In this document: in pieces, positions 6,797 to 14,903 of the stretch | How the letters are laid out: each line of letters starts with the position of its first letter | Numbering within the stretch: the first letter of the stretch is position 1 | Notes under the pieces: model-generated | What the model saw: only the letters and a program-made list of their open reading frames with translations | What the model was told of the DNA's origin: nothing | Databases searched by the model: none | Source of the DNA: JBCCEV01 sp039030125 | Lineage (GTDB): Bacteria > Pseudomonadota > Gammaproteobacteria > Ga0077536 | Reading direction: 5' to 3' | Assembly (NCBI GenBank): GCA_039030125.1 | Contig: JBCCEV010000044.1 | Location: 1 to 26,280, forward strand | Length of the DNA stretch: 26,280 nucleotides | Made by a program: the position numbers and the translations under genes

Positions 6797-8973
6797 CCCG
6801 GGCCTTGTCCTCACCGATCTTGTCGGAAGACTTTGCCGCCGCCATGCGCGAGGGTCGCATTGCTGACGCGGCGCGGGTTTCACCGTATACGGCCTGCTTG
6901 ATGCCGCTGCTGGAGTCGCTCGGTTGGCACGACTACCAACGCGACGTCCTCGAGGCCTTGCCCCACTTCTCCGCCTATCTCGACCTCACCGATCTGCGCA
7001 ATATCCTGGTCACCTTGGGATACGAAACGCAGGAAGCAAGCGTCACCCCCAAAGACCTTCCGGCGGAGCTTATGCCCGCGCTGTTCGTCACGGCCGCGGG
7101 CGAGGTCTATCTGCTCAAATCGAAGTCTGGAAAGCTGACCGACTATTTTCATGGGGATAGCTGCGAACACCGGCAAGGTGAAATCACGCAGCGTGGCAAA
7201 GTCTACTTACTGACAGACACCTCCAGCCAGAGTGCCGGCGATGGCCAGGATGAACCCTGGTTCTCCGAACTTATTCGACGCTTTCATGTGCTTGGCAGGC
7301 ACTTATTGGGCATGACCCTCATTCTGAACATTGTCGCGGTCTGTGTTCCCGTTTTCATCATGGCCGTCTACGATCGGGTTATCGGCACCAAGGCCATAGA
7401 CTCCCTTCCCTACTTTGTCATTGGTATCGCCTTGGCGTTGGGTGTCGAACTGGGCTGCCGGCTGTTGCGCTCGGTGACGCTCGGCACGCTCGCGGGCCGC
7501 ATCGACTATCTAATTGGCACGCTCAGCTTCCGCCAGATCCTCACGCTCCCTCCTATCATGACCGAGCGCTCTTCGGTCACCGCGCAACTGTCTAAACTTC
7601 GGCAGTTTGACAATATTCGCGATTTTTTCGCCGGTCCGAGCGCGACCACGCTGCTAGAAGCGCCGTTTGCGGTCATGTTTATCGCTGTGATCGCCCTGCT
7701 CGGAGGATGGCTGGCGTTGATCCCGGTGGTCAGCGCTTTACTTTATTTCTCCTTCGGTTTGCTGTGGCTGCCGCAGATGCGACGACACTTGCGCCAAGCG
7801 GCGCGCTCGCGCACCGCCAGAGATCAAATCCTGATGGAAACCTTCAGCGGCTTACGCGAGCTCAAAGCACTGGGCGCTGAGTCGCAATGGCTGGACCGCT
7901 TTAAGGAGTGCGGCGCACAGAGCATCGTCGCGACCCGGCGCGCGAGCGTCGATCACGCCATTCTCTCCAGCGTTACCAGCGCCATGATCCTGATCTCGGG
8001 CACCGCAATCTTGGGTTTCGGTACGCTCCAGGTCATTGCGGGGAATATGAGCGTGGGCGCATTAATTGCTGTGATGGCGCTGTCATGGCGCGCGCAAACA
8101 CCGCTGCAAAGTTTGCTTCTTGCCCTAGCCCGATTCGATTCCATTGCAAGTGGGGTCAAGGATCTTAACCAGCTCATGCGCTTGGGTGGCGAGAAGCATG
8201 GGAGAAAGTCTTCATTGCTGTCGGGAGAAATTGGTGGGCGCATCACCTTTGACAGAGTTAGCTTCCGTTACGGCCAAAATCTGGATCCAGTGTTAATCGG
8301 CATTAGCCTTGAGGTGCCCGAAAAGGGATTCCTCGCAGTGGTTGGTCACAACGGTGCCGGCAAGTCGACGCTGCTCAAGCTCATTAACGGTCTCTACCCG
8401 ATTCAATCGGGGACAGTATTTATCGATGGTGTCGATACGCGCCAATTTGATGCCCGCGATTTGCGCCGAATCGTCGCCTACGTTCCGCAAAACCCCAGTC
8501 TCTTCCGCGGCACAATCGCGCAGAACCTGCGCCTGAAAGACCCACTCGCAACCGAAGATGACATCCGCTTGGCGTGCTTTAAGACCGGGATCTTGAAAAT
8601 GGTAGAAGGCCTGCCTGAGGGATTTAATACGCTGGTCGGCGATGAGAACACCTGGCGCTTACCGGGCGGTCTGATCCGCGGCATCTGTATTGCGCGCGCC
8701 TTCGTCGGTAGCTCCCCAATCTTGCTTCTGGATGAGCCCGCCTCCGGCCTCGATAGCGACGCCGATGAAGCGCTCATGCTTCAACTGCGTTCCTTGAAAG
8801 GACATGCCACGGTGATCATGGCGAGCCATCGTCCCAGCCACATCAAACTGGCCGACCGTGTGCTGGTCATCGATCGCGGGATGGCAAGCAAAGTGGTGAA
8901 ACCGACTGACTACTACACAGCAGAACACCAATCATCCGGCGACACGCCAAACAAGAGGACCCGTCATGGCTGA
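6793..8973 (+). CDS. ABC exporter subunit with C39-like domain and canonical Walker B
   Basis: This 726-residue half-transporter has three parts. An N-terminal domain of about 145 residues occupies the position of a C39 peptidase but shows no QxECG catalytic Cys motif, so it is probably a non-proteolytic C39-like substrate-docking domain. Six membrane helices lie at about 168-440. The ATPase domain has Walker A GHNGAGKS at 518-525, Q-loop VPQNP, signature LPGGL at 623-627, Walker B LLLDEP with catalytic E648, and switch H679. It pairs with the preceding subunit, whose gene it overlaps by 4 bp, and overlaps the adaptor gene by 8 bp. Lack of the peptidase Cys fits an RTX substrate with an uncleaved C-terminal signal rather than a double-glycine leader. 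Confidence 0.92.
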   Translation: MTRALSSPILSEDFAAAMREGRIADAARVSPYTACLMPLLESLGWHDYQRDVLEALPHFSAYLDLTDLRNILVTLGYETQEASVTPKDLPAELMPALFVTAAGEVYLLKSKSGKLTDYFHGDSCEHRQGEITQRGKVYLLTDTSSQSAGDGQDEPWFSELIRRFHVLGRHLLGMTLILNIVAVCVPVFIMAVYDRVIGTKAIDSLPYFVIGIALALGVELGCRLLRSVTLGTLAGRIDYLIGTLSFRQILTLPPIMTERSSVTAQLSKLRQFDNIRDFFAGPSATTLLEAPFAVMFIAVIALLGGWLALIPVVSALLYFSFGLLWLPQMRRHLRQAARSRTARDQILMETFSGLRELKALGAESQWLDRFKECGAQSIVATRRASVDHAILSSVTSAMILISGTAILGFGTLQVIAGNMSVGALIAVMALSWRAQTPLQSLLLALARFDSIASGVKDLNQLMRLGGEKHGRKSSLLSGEIGGRITFDRVSFRYGQNLDPVLIGISLEVPEKGFLAVVGHNGAGKSTLLKLINGLYPIQSGTVFIDGVDTRQFDARDLRRIVAYVPQNPSLFRGTIAQNLRLKDPLATEDDIRLACFKTGILKMVEGLPEGFNTLVGDENTWRLPGGLIRGICIARAFVGSSPILLLDEPASGLDSDADEALMLQLRSLKGHATVIMASHRPSHIKLADRVLVIDRGMASKVVKPTDYYTAEHQSSGDTPNKRTRHG

Positions 8974-10303
8974 ACATAATCTGCAATCGCGGCAACGGGC
9001 AGGTATACCAAGAGCCCGGGCACGCTTTCTTACCCAGTCCATTCAACTTGAGGAGCAATCTGTCGGCGGCGTAGCCAGCCTCGGCATTCTTCTCACCGCC
9101 CTGCTTATCGTTGGCGGTATCGGTTGGGCGCACATCACGCCGATCGCGGAAGTCGCGAAATCGACGGGCGAGATCATTCCTGCCGGCCGGATTCATCAAG
9201 TCCAGCATCTAGAGGGCGGGATCGTCCAAGCGATTCATGTCGATGATGGTGCACGGGTTAGCGTTGGCGAAGTTCTCCTTGAGTTGCGCACAACGACCGC
9301 TTCAAGTGAACTCGCCCAAGCCGACGCCCGCAAACAAGCGCTTGAAGTACGCCTCACCCGCTTGGACGCGCTGTTGAGTGATGCCCAAAGCTTGGGCGAT
9401 GAAGGCGCGCGCTTGCCGTTGTTGCAACGCCAACTGTTTACCGAGCAACGCCAAACTTACCAAGATCAAATCGCGCTTTTCGACGCTCAGCAACGCCAGC
9501 GCCGCCAAGAGATGGCTGCCAAGACTAATCAAGCAGCAGCGCTGGAAAAGGAAGTCGCGCTCACCCAAGAGCGCCAAGACATTCACGATTCAGCGAATGA
9601 TTTGTTGGTCGTCTCCAAAGTTAGCTTGCTTGATGTCGGTGCCCGATTGGCACGCGCGGTGAGTGAACTGCGCAATGTCGAAGGGCAAATCCAAGCGGCC
9701 CGCGACGGGATCGCGGAAATAGAAAAGCGAAAATCCGAATTCGTTAGCCGCTGGCGTCAAGATCTGCGTCTTGAAGCGGAGCAAATTAGTGCTCAGCTTG
9801 AAGAACTTAGCGAGGAACGCAGCCGTCTGGGCGACCGACTGGAACGGCTGAGCATACTCGCGCCCGTCGACGGCGTTGTGCAAGGTCTCAACATCAACAC
9901 TATCAATGCGGTCGTCGAGCCCGGCCAAGTCATTCTTGAGATTGTTCCAATTGAGGACGAACTCGTCGCCGAGACGCGGGTCGCCCCTCGCGACATCGGT
10001 CATGTGAGACCTGGCCAGCGAGTGGACGTCAAAGTAAGCAGTTTTGATATCCAGTGCTTTGGCAGTGTGCCGGGAAGCCTACGCTCGGTGTCGGCCACCA
10101 CCTATCTCGATGCCGACCAAAAACCGTTTTATAAAGCGGAGATTTTGCTGGCGCAGGACTATGTGGGCAACGACCCGTCTTTAAACGGCCTACTCCCGGG
10201 AATGACGATAGATGCCGACATCCGCACCGGCGAGAAAACCGTTCTCGAATATATTCTCAAACCCGTCTACCGCGGTTTTGGCGCCGCGATGCGCGAGCGC
10301 TAG
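8966..10303 (+). CDS. HlyD-type membrane fusion adaptor of the type I secretion system
   Basis: This 445-residue periplasmic adaptor has one N-terminal membrane helix (about residues 33-53, GILLTALLIVGGIGW). A biotinyl/lipoyl-like segment follows (HLEGGIVQAIHVDDGARV), then a long Gln/Glu/Arg-rich coiled coil at about 105-290. A second lipoyl half (ILAPVDGVVQGL) and a beta-barrel come next, ending with the GEKTVLEYILKPVYRG tail typical of HlyD/PrtE/LapC proteins. It would bridge the heterodimeric ATPase to an outer-membrane TolC-like channel, which is not in this window. Translation is likely coupled to the preceding exporter gene through an 8-bp overlap. It is the last gene of the operon and its 3' end overlaps the convergent GGDEF-EAL gene by 4 bp. 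Confidence 0.93.
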   Translation: MAEHNLQSRQRAGIPRARARFLTQSIQLEEQSVGGVASLGILLTALLIVGGIGWAHITPIAEVAKSTGEIIPAGRIHQVQHLEGGIVQAIHVDDGARVSVGEVLLELRTTTASSELAQADARKQALEVRLTRLDALLSDAQSLGDEGARLPLLQRQLFTEQRQTYQDQIALFDAQQRQRRQEMAAKTNQAAALEKEVALTQERQDIHDSANDLLVVSKVSLLDVGARLARAVSELRNVEGQIQAARDGIAEIEKRKSEFVSRWRQDLRLEAEQISAQLEELSEERSRLGDRLERLSILAPVDGVVQGLNINTINAVVEPGQVILEIVPIEDELVAETRVAPRDIGHVRPGQRVDVKVSSFDIQCFGSVPGSLRSVSATTYLDADQKPFYKAEILLAQDYVGNDPSLNGLLPGMTIDADIRTGEKTVLEYILKPVYRGFGAAMRER

Positions 10304-12714
10304 GCTTGGGCAACAGCAGCGGTTTGAGGCTGCCGTGCCGCGGTGACGAAGCTCTCGAACGCGCTTGGATTTAAAGCCCGCGAATAGAGATACCCTTGCG
10401 CCGAATGGCAACCCATATTGAGCAGGGTCATAGCTTGCTCTTCGGTTTCGATCCCCTCTGCCACGGTGCTCACGTTGAGTTGCCGACTAAGTTCCAGCAC
10501 GCTCGCCACAATCGCGCGATGCGCGGGCTCGCTCATAACGTCGGTGACAAAAGAGCGGTCAATCTTGATAGTGTCGACCTTACAGTGACGGACCCACGCG
10601 AGAGACGAATAACCGGTGCCAAAATCATCGAGCGCGATCCGCGCGCCAAGCGTTCTAAACCCGGCGAGATTGTTCTGCACTACCTCGCGGTTTTTAAAGA
10701 TTGAGGTTTCCGTCAACTCGAATTCCAACAGATTCGGATCCACGCCGAGCCGGGCGACCTGCTCCGCAATTTGTTGATGCAATCCTTCGGTGGCGATTTG
10801 GTGAGATGACAAATTGATCGCAACGCGCGGCGGAACAAAACCGCGGGCATCCCATTCTGCGATTTGCGAGAAGGTCGCCGTGAGTACCCAGTTGCCCAGT
10901 TCATGGATTAATCCGCAGGACTCTGCCACCGGCACGAATTCCGCCGGCGACAACCAGCCCCGCTCGGGATGCTCCCAGCGCAACAAGACCTCACAACCAT
11001 TAATCACACCGCTGTCCAGTTCGAATTGCGGTTGAAAGGCGAGCTCCAAGGCATTTTCACTGAGCGCGACGCGCAAATCGCTTTCAATTTCGAGTGATGA
11101 GCGTGCGCTTTCCTCCATGCTCGGGTCGTAGTAGCGGAACTGATTTTTACCCGCCGTTTTCGCCGAATACATGGCGACATCGGCATTTTTGATGAGCTGT
11201 TCGGCGTTCTCACCGTTGCCGGGATACACGACGATCCCAACGCTCATACTGACATTGAAATGCAGCTCGTCAATGTAAATCGGTTCTTCAAAAAGGGCGT
11301 ACAGGCGCTCGGCAATACGCGCCAGGTCATTTGCATCCTTAATGTCGTTAACAATCACCAAAAATTCGTCGCCGCCCAAGCGGGCGACAAAGTTATGCTG
11401 TTCGCCGAGCTGATTGGCGGTGTTATCAGCAGCCTGATCGTGGCGTTGAATCGATACGCTATCGTAAGCGCGCAGGCCTTCAACCAGGCGCTGAGCGACT
11501 TTGACCACCAAGCGGTCGCCCGCCTTGTGCCCCATGCTGTCGTTAATAGCCTTGAAGTTATCAAGATCGATGAACATCAAAGAAAACATCTGATTCGAGT
11601 TACGTCGCGCGCGGGCGATCTCGGCGTCGAGGCGCTCCATGACAGAGCGCCGGTTGGGTAATCCGGTTAGTGCGTCCACATTGACCAAACGTTGTGTTTG
11701 GATCTGCGATTCATTGAGATGCCGGCGCATTTGTTCAAGCGAGGCGGCCAGCACACCGATCTCATCATCGCGTTCTCCGATGGCCAACGGTTTTCGCAAC
11801 TCACCGTTACCGAATGCACGGGCGGCACGTTTAAGCATATTGAGCGGGCGCATCAGCAAACGGTCAAAACTGAATGCGATGCACAAGAACGTGATCAGCA
11901 CCGCAACCAAACCCACCACCGTTGCCGCGACAGCAAGATTTCGCGCATCGGCGAAAATTGGACCTTGTGGCACGATGGTGGCCGCGACAAATCCATGACC
12001 CAAGGGTCTAGCAAGGCCCACTGCCTTGCCCAACGCTGGCAACGGCGCGAGCGCGCGATTCTCTCCAGCGTTCAACATCGCTTGAACTTCGCCCGGAGAA
12101 ATCCGCCATGGCCGCGCGGCGGCGCTGCTGGCGCCGACGATTTCGCGCTCAGGATTAAGCACTAATGTCAGCGTATCGTTACCGGGTCGATCGCTGATGA
12201 GGTTATCCGTTCTGATTAGGAAAGTGAGGTACAGCGTCTGGCCGCCGATATGCAACCGGTTCACGTAATTGAGAGCCGCGGTCGATCCCGCGCTTTCTTT
12301 TTCGAGATACTTGGCCTGCGAAGCGTCACCTTGAGCGAAAATGCCAACAATGGCGTCAAGATCAACGAGGGCTAGATCATTATCGAAGCCCGCCATGGCG
12401 AGCACTTCCCCCCCGGCGTCAACAGCCACAAGACCCGCGTAGCGCTGGGATGGCGCGTAGTCCTCCAAGATGTGTTGAATACCAAACACACCTTGCGCTT
12501 CAAGTCGCCGGCGGATCTGCTCGACGTCTTCAATCGCCAGTACTTCGCGCTCGTCGCTTTTGGCGATAATTTGCCCGATTTGTTCCAGACCCTTTGCTGC
12601 CACCGCGGACGTCGACGCACTGAGCTGCGCGCGATAAGCGAATAGGCCCACAAGGAATGCGGGCAGCACGATAAATGGCGCAATAAAGAGCAGCAGTTTG
12701 TTTTGGATACGCAT
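10300..12714 (-). CDS. Membrane GGDEF-EAL cyclic-di-GMP enzyme
   Basis: A protein of 804 residues from ATG 12714; a GTG at 12750 would add 12 residues and spoil the membrane start. In order it has a helix at about 7-26, a periplasmic sensor domain of about 230 residues, a second helix (LAVAATVVGLVAVLITFL), a HAMP region, GGDEF and EAL. GGDEF has DALTGLPNRR, DLDNFKAIND and RLGGDEF. The residues where an RxxD inhibitory site would sit read EQHN, next to an unusual polar insertion. EAL keeps EVLLRW, NLSS, ELTET, DDFGTG, IKID and AEGIE, so phosphodiesterase activity is plausible. The family makes or degrades cyclic-di-GMP. It is convergent with the secretion operon, so a role in exoprotein control is only suggested. 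Confidence 0.9.
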   Translation of the reverse strand: MRIQNKLLLFIAPFIVLPAFLVGLFAYRAQLSASTSAVAAKGLEQIGQIIAKSDEREVLAIEDVEQIRRRLEAQGVFGIQHILEDYAPSQRYAGLVAVDAGGEVLAMAGFDNDLALVDLDAIVGIFAQGDASQAKYLEKESAGSTAALNYVNRLHIGGQTLYLTFLIRTDNLISDRPGNDTLTLVLNPEREIVGASSAAARPWRISPGEVQAMLNAGENRALAPLPALGKAVGLARPLGHGFVAATIVPQGPIFADARNLAVAATVVGLVAVLITFLCIAFSFDRLLMRPLNMLKRAARAFGNGELRKPLAIGERDDEIGVLAASLEQMRRHLNESQIQTQRLVNVDALTGLPNRRSVMERLDAEIARARRNSNQMFSLMFIDLDNFKAINDSMGHKAGDRLVVKVAQRLVEGLRAYDSVSIQRHDQAADNTANQLGEQHNFVARLGGDEFLVIVNDIKDANDLARIAERLYALFEEPIYIDELHFNVSMSVGIVVYPGNGENAEQLIKNADVAMYSAKTAGKNQFRYYDPSMEESARSSLEIESDLRVALSENALELAFQPQFELDSGVINGCEVLLRWEHPERGWLSPAEFVPVAESCGLIHELGNWVLTATFSQIAEWDARGFVPPRVAINLSSHQIATEGLHQQIAEQVARLGVDPNLLEFELTETSIFKNREVVQNNLAGFRTLGARIALDDFGTGYSSLAWVRHCKVDTIKIDRSFVTDVMSEPAHRAIVASVLELSRQLNVSTVAEGIETEEQAMTLLNMGCHSAQGYLYSRALNPSAFESFVTAARQPQTAAVAQA

Positions 12715-12826
12715 CGTTGTTCGACCAGCGCAATTGAAGTCCCCGCGCACTCACTATGTCGGCCAGATGCGCCTATCCTTGAGCCCATTCGATGCGTTGA
12801 GACTGCGATAAATTCATGATCCGTAT

Positions 12827-12859
12827 CGGTTTTCGACCCACGCCAAAACCGGCTAATAT
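12827..12859 (+). promoter_or_regulatory. Inverted repeat next to a -10-like box before the methyltransferase
   Basis: Perfect 7-bp arms, CGGTTTT (12827-12833) and AAAACCG (12845-12851), flank an 11-nt spacer and are followed by TAATAT at 12854-12859. The CDS starts 30 bp further on, so this could be a promoter with an operator over its -35 region. The divergent GGDEF-EAL gene shares the intergenic space. Confidence 0.35.
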
Positions 12860-12889
12860 GGCGCTCGCCAAGCGCGCGGTGGAGGACCC

Positions 12890-13717
12890 ATGCACGAGCA
12901 CGAAGAAGCAAGATATTGGAACGAAGAAGGCGGTGAGCGCTGGGTACAATATATTGACCAACTCGAGCGCATGCTCGAACCGCTCACCGGGCGCTTATTT
13001 GAGGCGCTGGCCGTGAAGGCAGGCGAGGTTGTTCTGGATATTGGCTGCGGAGGCGGACCGACCACCGAGAAATTGGCCCGACAGGTTGGTCCTGAGGGTC
13101 GGGCCTTGGGCGTCGATATTTCGGCGAAGATCCTAAGCATGGCTGAACAGCGTTTTGGTGATATCGCGCAGCTCGAATTTTTACGCGCCGATGCGGGCAC
13201 CCATCATTTCGATTCCCAATTCGACCTTATAAGCTCACGTTTTGGTGTCATGTTCTTTCCTGAGCCAGAGAAGGCTTTTGCGAATCTTGCTGCGGCCGCG
13301 AAATCCACAGGCCGCCTCATATTCCTGTGCTGGCAGCCGCTCGATCAAAATCCCTGGATGCTTGCCCCGGCACAAGCTGCTTTCGAACACGTCGAACCAC
13401 CGGCAAAACCGGCCCCCGGCGCGCCAGGACCGTTTTCGCTCGCGAGCGTCGAACGGACCGAATCGCTGTTGAGCAGCGTGGGTTTTGGCGACATTCAAAT
13501 TGAGCCCGTGACCACGGAAATGAACCTCGGTGCTCCCGACCAGGCCTTGGACTTACTCACCAAAGTCGGCCCCGCCGCCGCCCCATTGCGCGAAGCAAAT
13601 TCGCAACAACGCGAGGCCGCTTTGCAGGCCATGCGTGCGGTGCTGGACGATGCCAGCGACGCTGGTGAGGTCCGGTTTCCGGGCGCGGCTTGGTTGGTGA
13701 GCGCCACCATCAACTAA
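12890..13717 (+). CDS. Class I SAM-dependent methyltransferase
   Basis: A 275-residue cytoplasmic protein with a Rossmann methyltransferase fold. Motif I is VLDIGCGGG at about residues 48-56, followed by the acidic loop GVDIS and a post-I FLRADAG segment, as in UbiE/Methyltransf_11 proteins. The N-terminus (ARYWNEEGGERWV) is typical of small-molecule methyltransferases of this type. A GGAGG ribosome-binding site lies just before the ATG. It stands alone between a divergent and a co-directional gene, so nothing points to its substrate. It could act on a quinone, lipid or toxic metabolite. Confidence 0.85.
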   Translation: MHEHEEARYWNEEGGERWVQYIDQLERMLEPLTGRLFEALAVKAGEVVLDIGCGGGPTTEKLARQVGPEGRALGVDISAKILSMAEQRFGDIAQLEFLRADAGTHHFDSQFDLISSRFGVMFFPEPEKAFANLAAAAKSTGRLIFLCWQPLDQNPWMLAPAQAAFEHVEPPAKPAPGAPGPFSLASVERTESLLSSVGFGDIQIEPVTTEMNLGAPDQALDLLTKVGPAAAPLREANSQQREAALQAMRAVLDDASDAGEVRFPGAAWLVSATIN

Positions 13718-13857
13718 GCCGCAAGCGGCCGAACCGCGATCGCACCCGGGTCGCGGGCCAGCGCACTTCCGCTTTTTAGTTCGATTGCGTACCGCCGGAG
13801 ATCCACTATCGCCGCCGGAGCGTAGCCTTACCGCTTTGGGGCATATCTCTGCAATAG

Positions 13858-13874
13858 CGCACTAGATTTGTGCA
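13858..13874 (+). promoter_or_regulatory. NtrC-like binding site 1
   Basis: CGCACTAGATTTGTGCA matches the classical 17-bp NtrC palindrome TGCAC-N7-GTGCA at every arm position except the first base. It is centred about 150 bp upstream of the predicted sigma-54 start. Confidence 0.45.
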
Positions 13875-13897
13875 ATCGATGCACTAAAAAGTGTCGC

Positions 13898-13914
13898 TGC
13901 ATTACAACAGTGCA
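13898..13914 (+). promoter_or_regulatory. NtrC-like binding site 2
   Basis: TGCATTACAACAGTGCA has the 17-bp layout of an NtrC site with one arm mismatch. It starts 40 bp after site 1, close to four helical turns, and is centred about 110 bp upstream of the predicted start. Confidence 0.4.
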
Positions 13915-13990
13915 AAAGTGGAATCTGGAAAAATCACGCTATCTGTTGTTTTTAAAACAAAAAAAGTTTCAAAAAATGTCGTTTTTTTGT

Positions 13991-14006
13991 TGGCATTGAT
14001 CATGCA
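13991..14006 (+). promoter_or_regulatory. Candidate sigma-54 (-24/-12) promoter
   Basis: TGGCATTGATCATGCA places GG (13992-13993) and GC (14004-14005) exactly 10 nt apart, as sigma-54 promoters require, giving a start near 14017. A weaker sigma-70 reading overlaps it: TTGGCA at 13990-13995, a 17-bp spacer, then TACTTT. Confidence 0.5.
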
Positions 14007-14054
14007 CTCGTGTACTTTACGCGACGGTGGCTCGTGGGCCGCCTCACTCATTTT

Positions 14055-14059
14055 AGGAG
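14055..14059 (+). promoter_or_regulatory. Ribosome-binding site fixing the porin start
   Basis: AGGAG lies 10 bp before ATG 14070. No equivalent site precedes the in-frame ATG at 14010. Confidence 0.75.
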
Positions 14060-14069
14060 CAAAGAATCG

Positions 14070-14813
14070 ATGAAAATTTTCTTTAAATCATCAGCGGCAT
14101 TGCTGCTTGCATTTGCGATGGTCGCACCTGCGAGCGCTGAGTTATCTGCAAATATTTCGGTTGCAAATAACTATCTCTGGCGCGGTCTGACGCAATCGAT
14201 CAACGAGCCGGCCGTTTCCGGTGGTATCGACTACGCGCACGAGTCTGGATTTTACGTGGGGACATGGGTGTCGAACGTTTCCTACGGTTCGAATGACGCG
14301 TTCAACTATGAACACGACATCTACGTCGGTTACGCCGGTGAGTACAAGAGCATCAGCTACGACTTCGGCTTCCTCTACTACAACTATGACGAAGAAGCTG
14401 ACTTCGACTTCGGCGAGTTGTACGGCAGCTTGGGCTACGGCGGTTTCAGTTTGACTGCGTATCTCCTCACCCACTCGGAAGCTGATGAAGACGCCGGTCA
14501 AGGCATCATCGGTCGAGATTACGACAACGGCTTCGGCGAAACCTATTACCTGTCGGCTGACTACGGTTTTGAAGTCCGCGACGGATTGGAAATTGGTTTA
14601 CACCTCGGCTACCACGACGGCGACTTCGTCGACCACTTTAACTTCGGCCGCGGCGAATTCGAATATTTCGACTACAACGTTTCAATTGCCAAAGGTGGGT
14701 TTGGTTTCATGGTCAGCCACACCACGCTGGACGAACCGGCTGGTCTGGATACAGGCCTGCAAAACAGCCAGGTTAAATACGTCGTTTCTTACTCGGTCGA
14801 CTTCGATCTGTAA
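14070..14813 (+). CDS. TorF-family putative outer-membrane porin
   Basis: This 247-residue protein has a clear Sec signal peptide (MKIFFKSSAALLLAFAMV, cleavage near APASA-EL). The mature part is made of alternating aromatic beta strands (YLWRGLTQS, GFYVGTWVSNVSY, YDFGFLYYNY) and ends in DFDL, as in small outer-membrane barrels. The pattern matches the TorF/TIGR02001 (gcw_chp) family in sequence and length. ATG 14070 is chosen because AGGAG lies 10 bp upstream and the signal peptide begins there; an upstream ATG at 14010 would add 20 non-signal residues. Upstream NtrC-like and sigma-54-like sites suggest induction under nitrogen limitation. From memory, relatives often neighbour glnK-amtB, but neither gene is in this window. 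A hairpin terminator follows. Confidence 0.88.
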   Translation: MKIFFKSSAALLLAFAMVAPASAELSANISVANNYLWRGLTQSINEPAVSGGIDYAHESGFYVGTWVSNVSYGSNDAFNYEHDIYVGYAGEYKSISYDFGFLYYNYDEEADFDFGELYGSLGYGGFSLTAYLLTHSEADEDAGQGIIGRDYDNGFGETYYLSADYGFEVRDGLEIGLHLGYHDGDFVDHFNFGRGEFEYFDYNVSIAKGGFGFMVSHTTLDEPAGLDTGLQNSQVKYVVSYSVDFDL

Positions 14814-14837
14814 CGAATAAGTATTGGCTCCTTAGGA

Positions 14838-14865
14838 AGGACTGCATTGTCGAAGATGCAGTCCT
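14838..14865 (+). terminator. Hairpin terminator after the porin gene
   Basis: A perfect 10-bp stem (AGGACTGCAT / ATGCAGTCCT) with an 8-nt loop lies 25 bp after the porin stop and is followed by a pyrimidine-rich CTCCTATTT. The U-tract is weak on the + strand. It may also serve the - strand gene that ends at 14904. Confidence 0.6.
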
Positions 14866-14903
14866 CTCCTATTTGTAGCGGAAGAACTCACAGAGAAGCC
14901 CTT

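Larger units (their letters stand above)
13718..14069 (+). promoter_or_regulatory. 352-bp regulatory intergenic region upstream of the porin
   Basis: There is no credible gene here. The segment holds two NtrC-like palindromes (13858-13874 and 13898-13914), a third TGCAC half-site at 13880, and an AT-rich stretch at 13920-13990. The AT-rich stretch includes a perfect 15-bp inverted repeat, TTGTTTT-T-AAAACAA, at 13946-13960. A -24/-12-like element sits at 13991-14006 and AGGAG at 14055-14059. The order of enhancer, bendable DNA, promoter and ribosome-binding site matches a sigma-54-dependent promoter. Confidence 0.55.

Noticed and set aside
6793..7228. An active C39 peptidase domain at the N-terminus of the second exporter subunit
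   Set aside because: No QxECG-type catalytic Cys motif is present, and the likely substrate is an RTX protein without a double-glycine leader. A C39-like non-catalytic domain fits better.
11260..11661. A 133-residue + strand ORF inside the GGDEF-EAL gene
   Set aside because: It lies antisense to the strongly conserved GGDEF domain and has no recognisable content.
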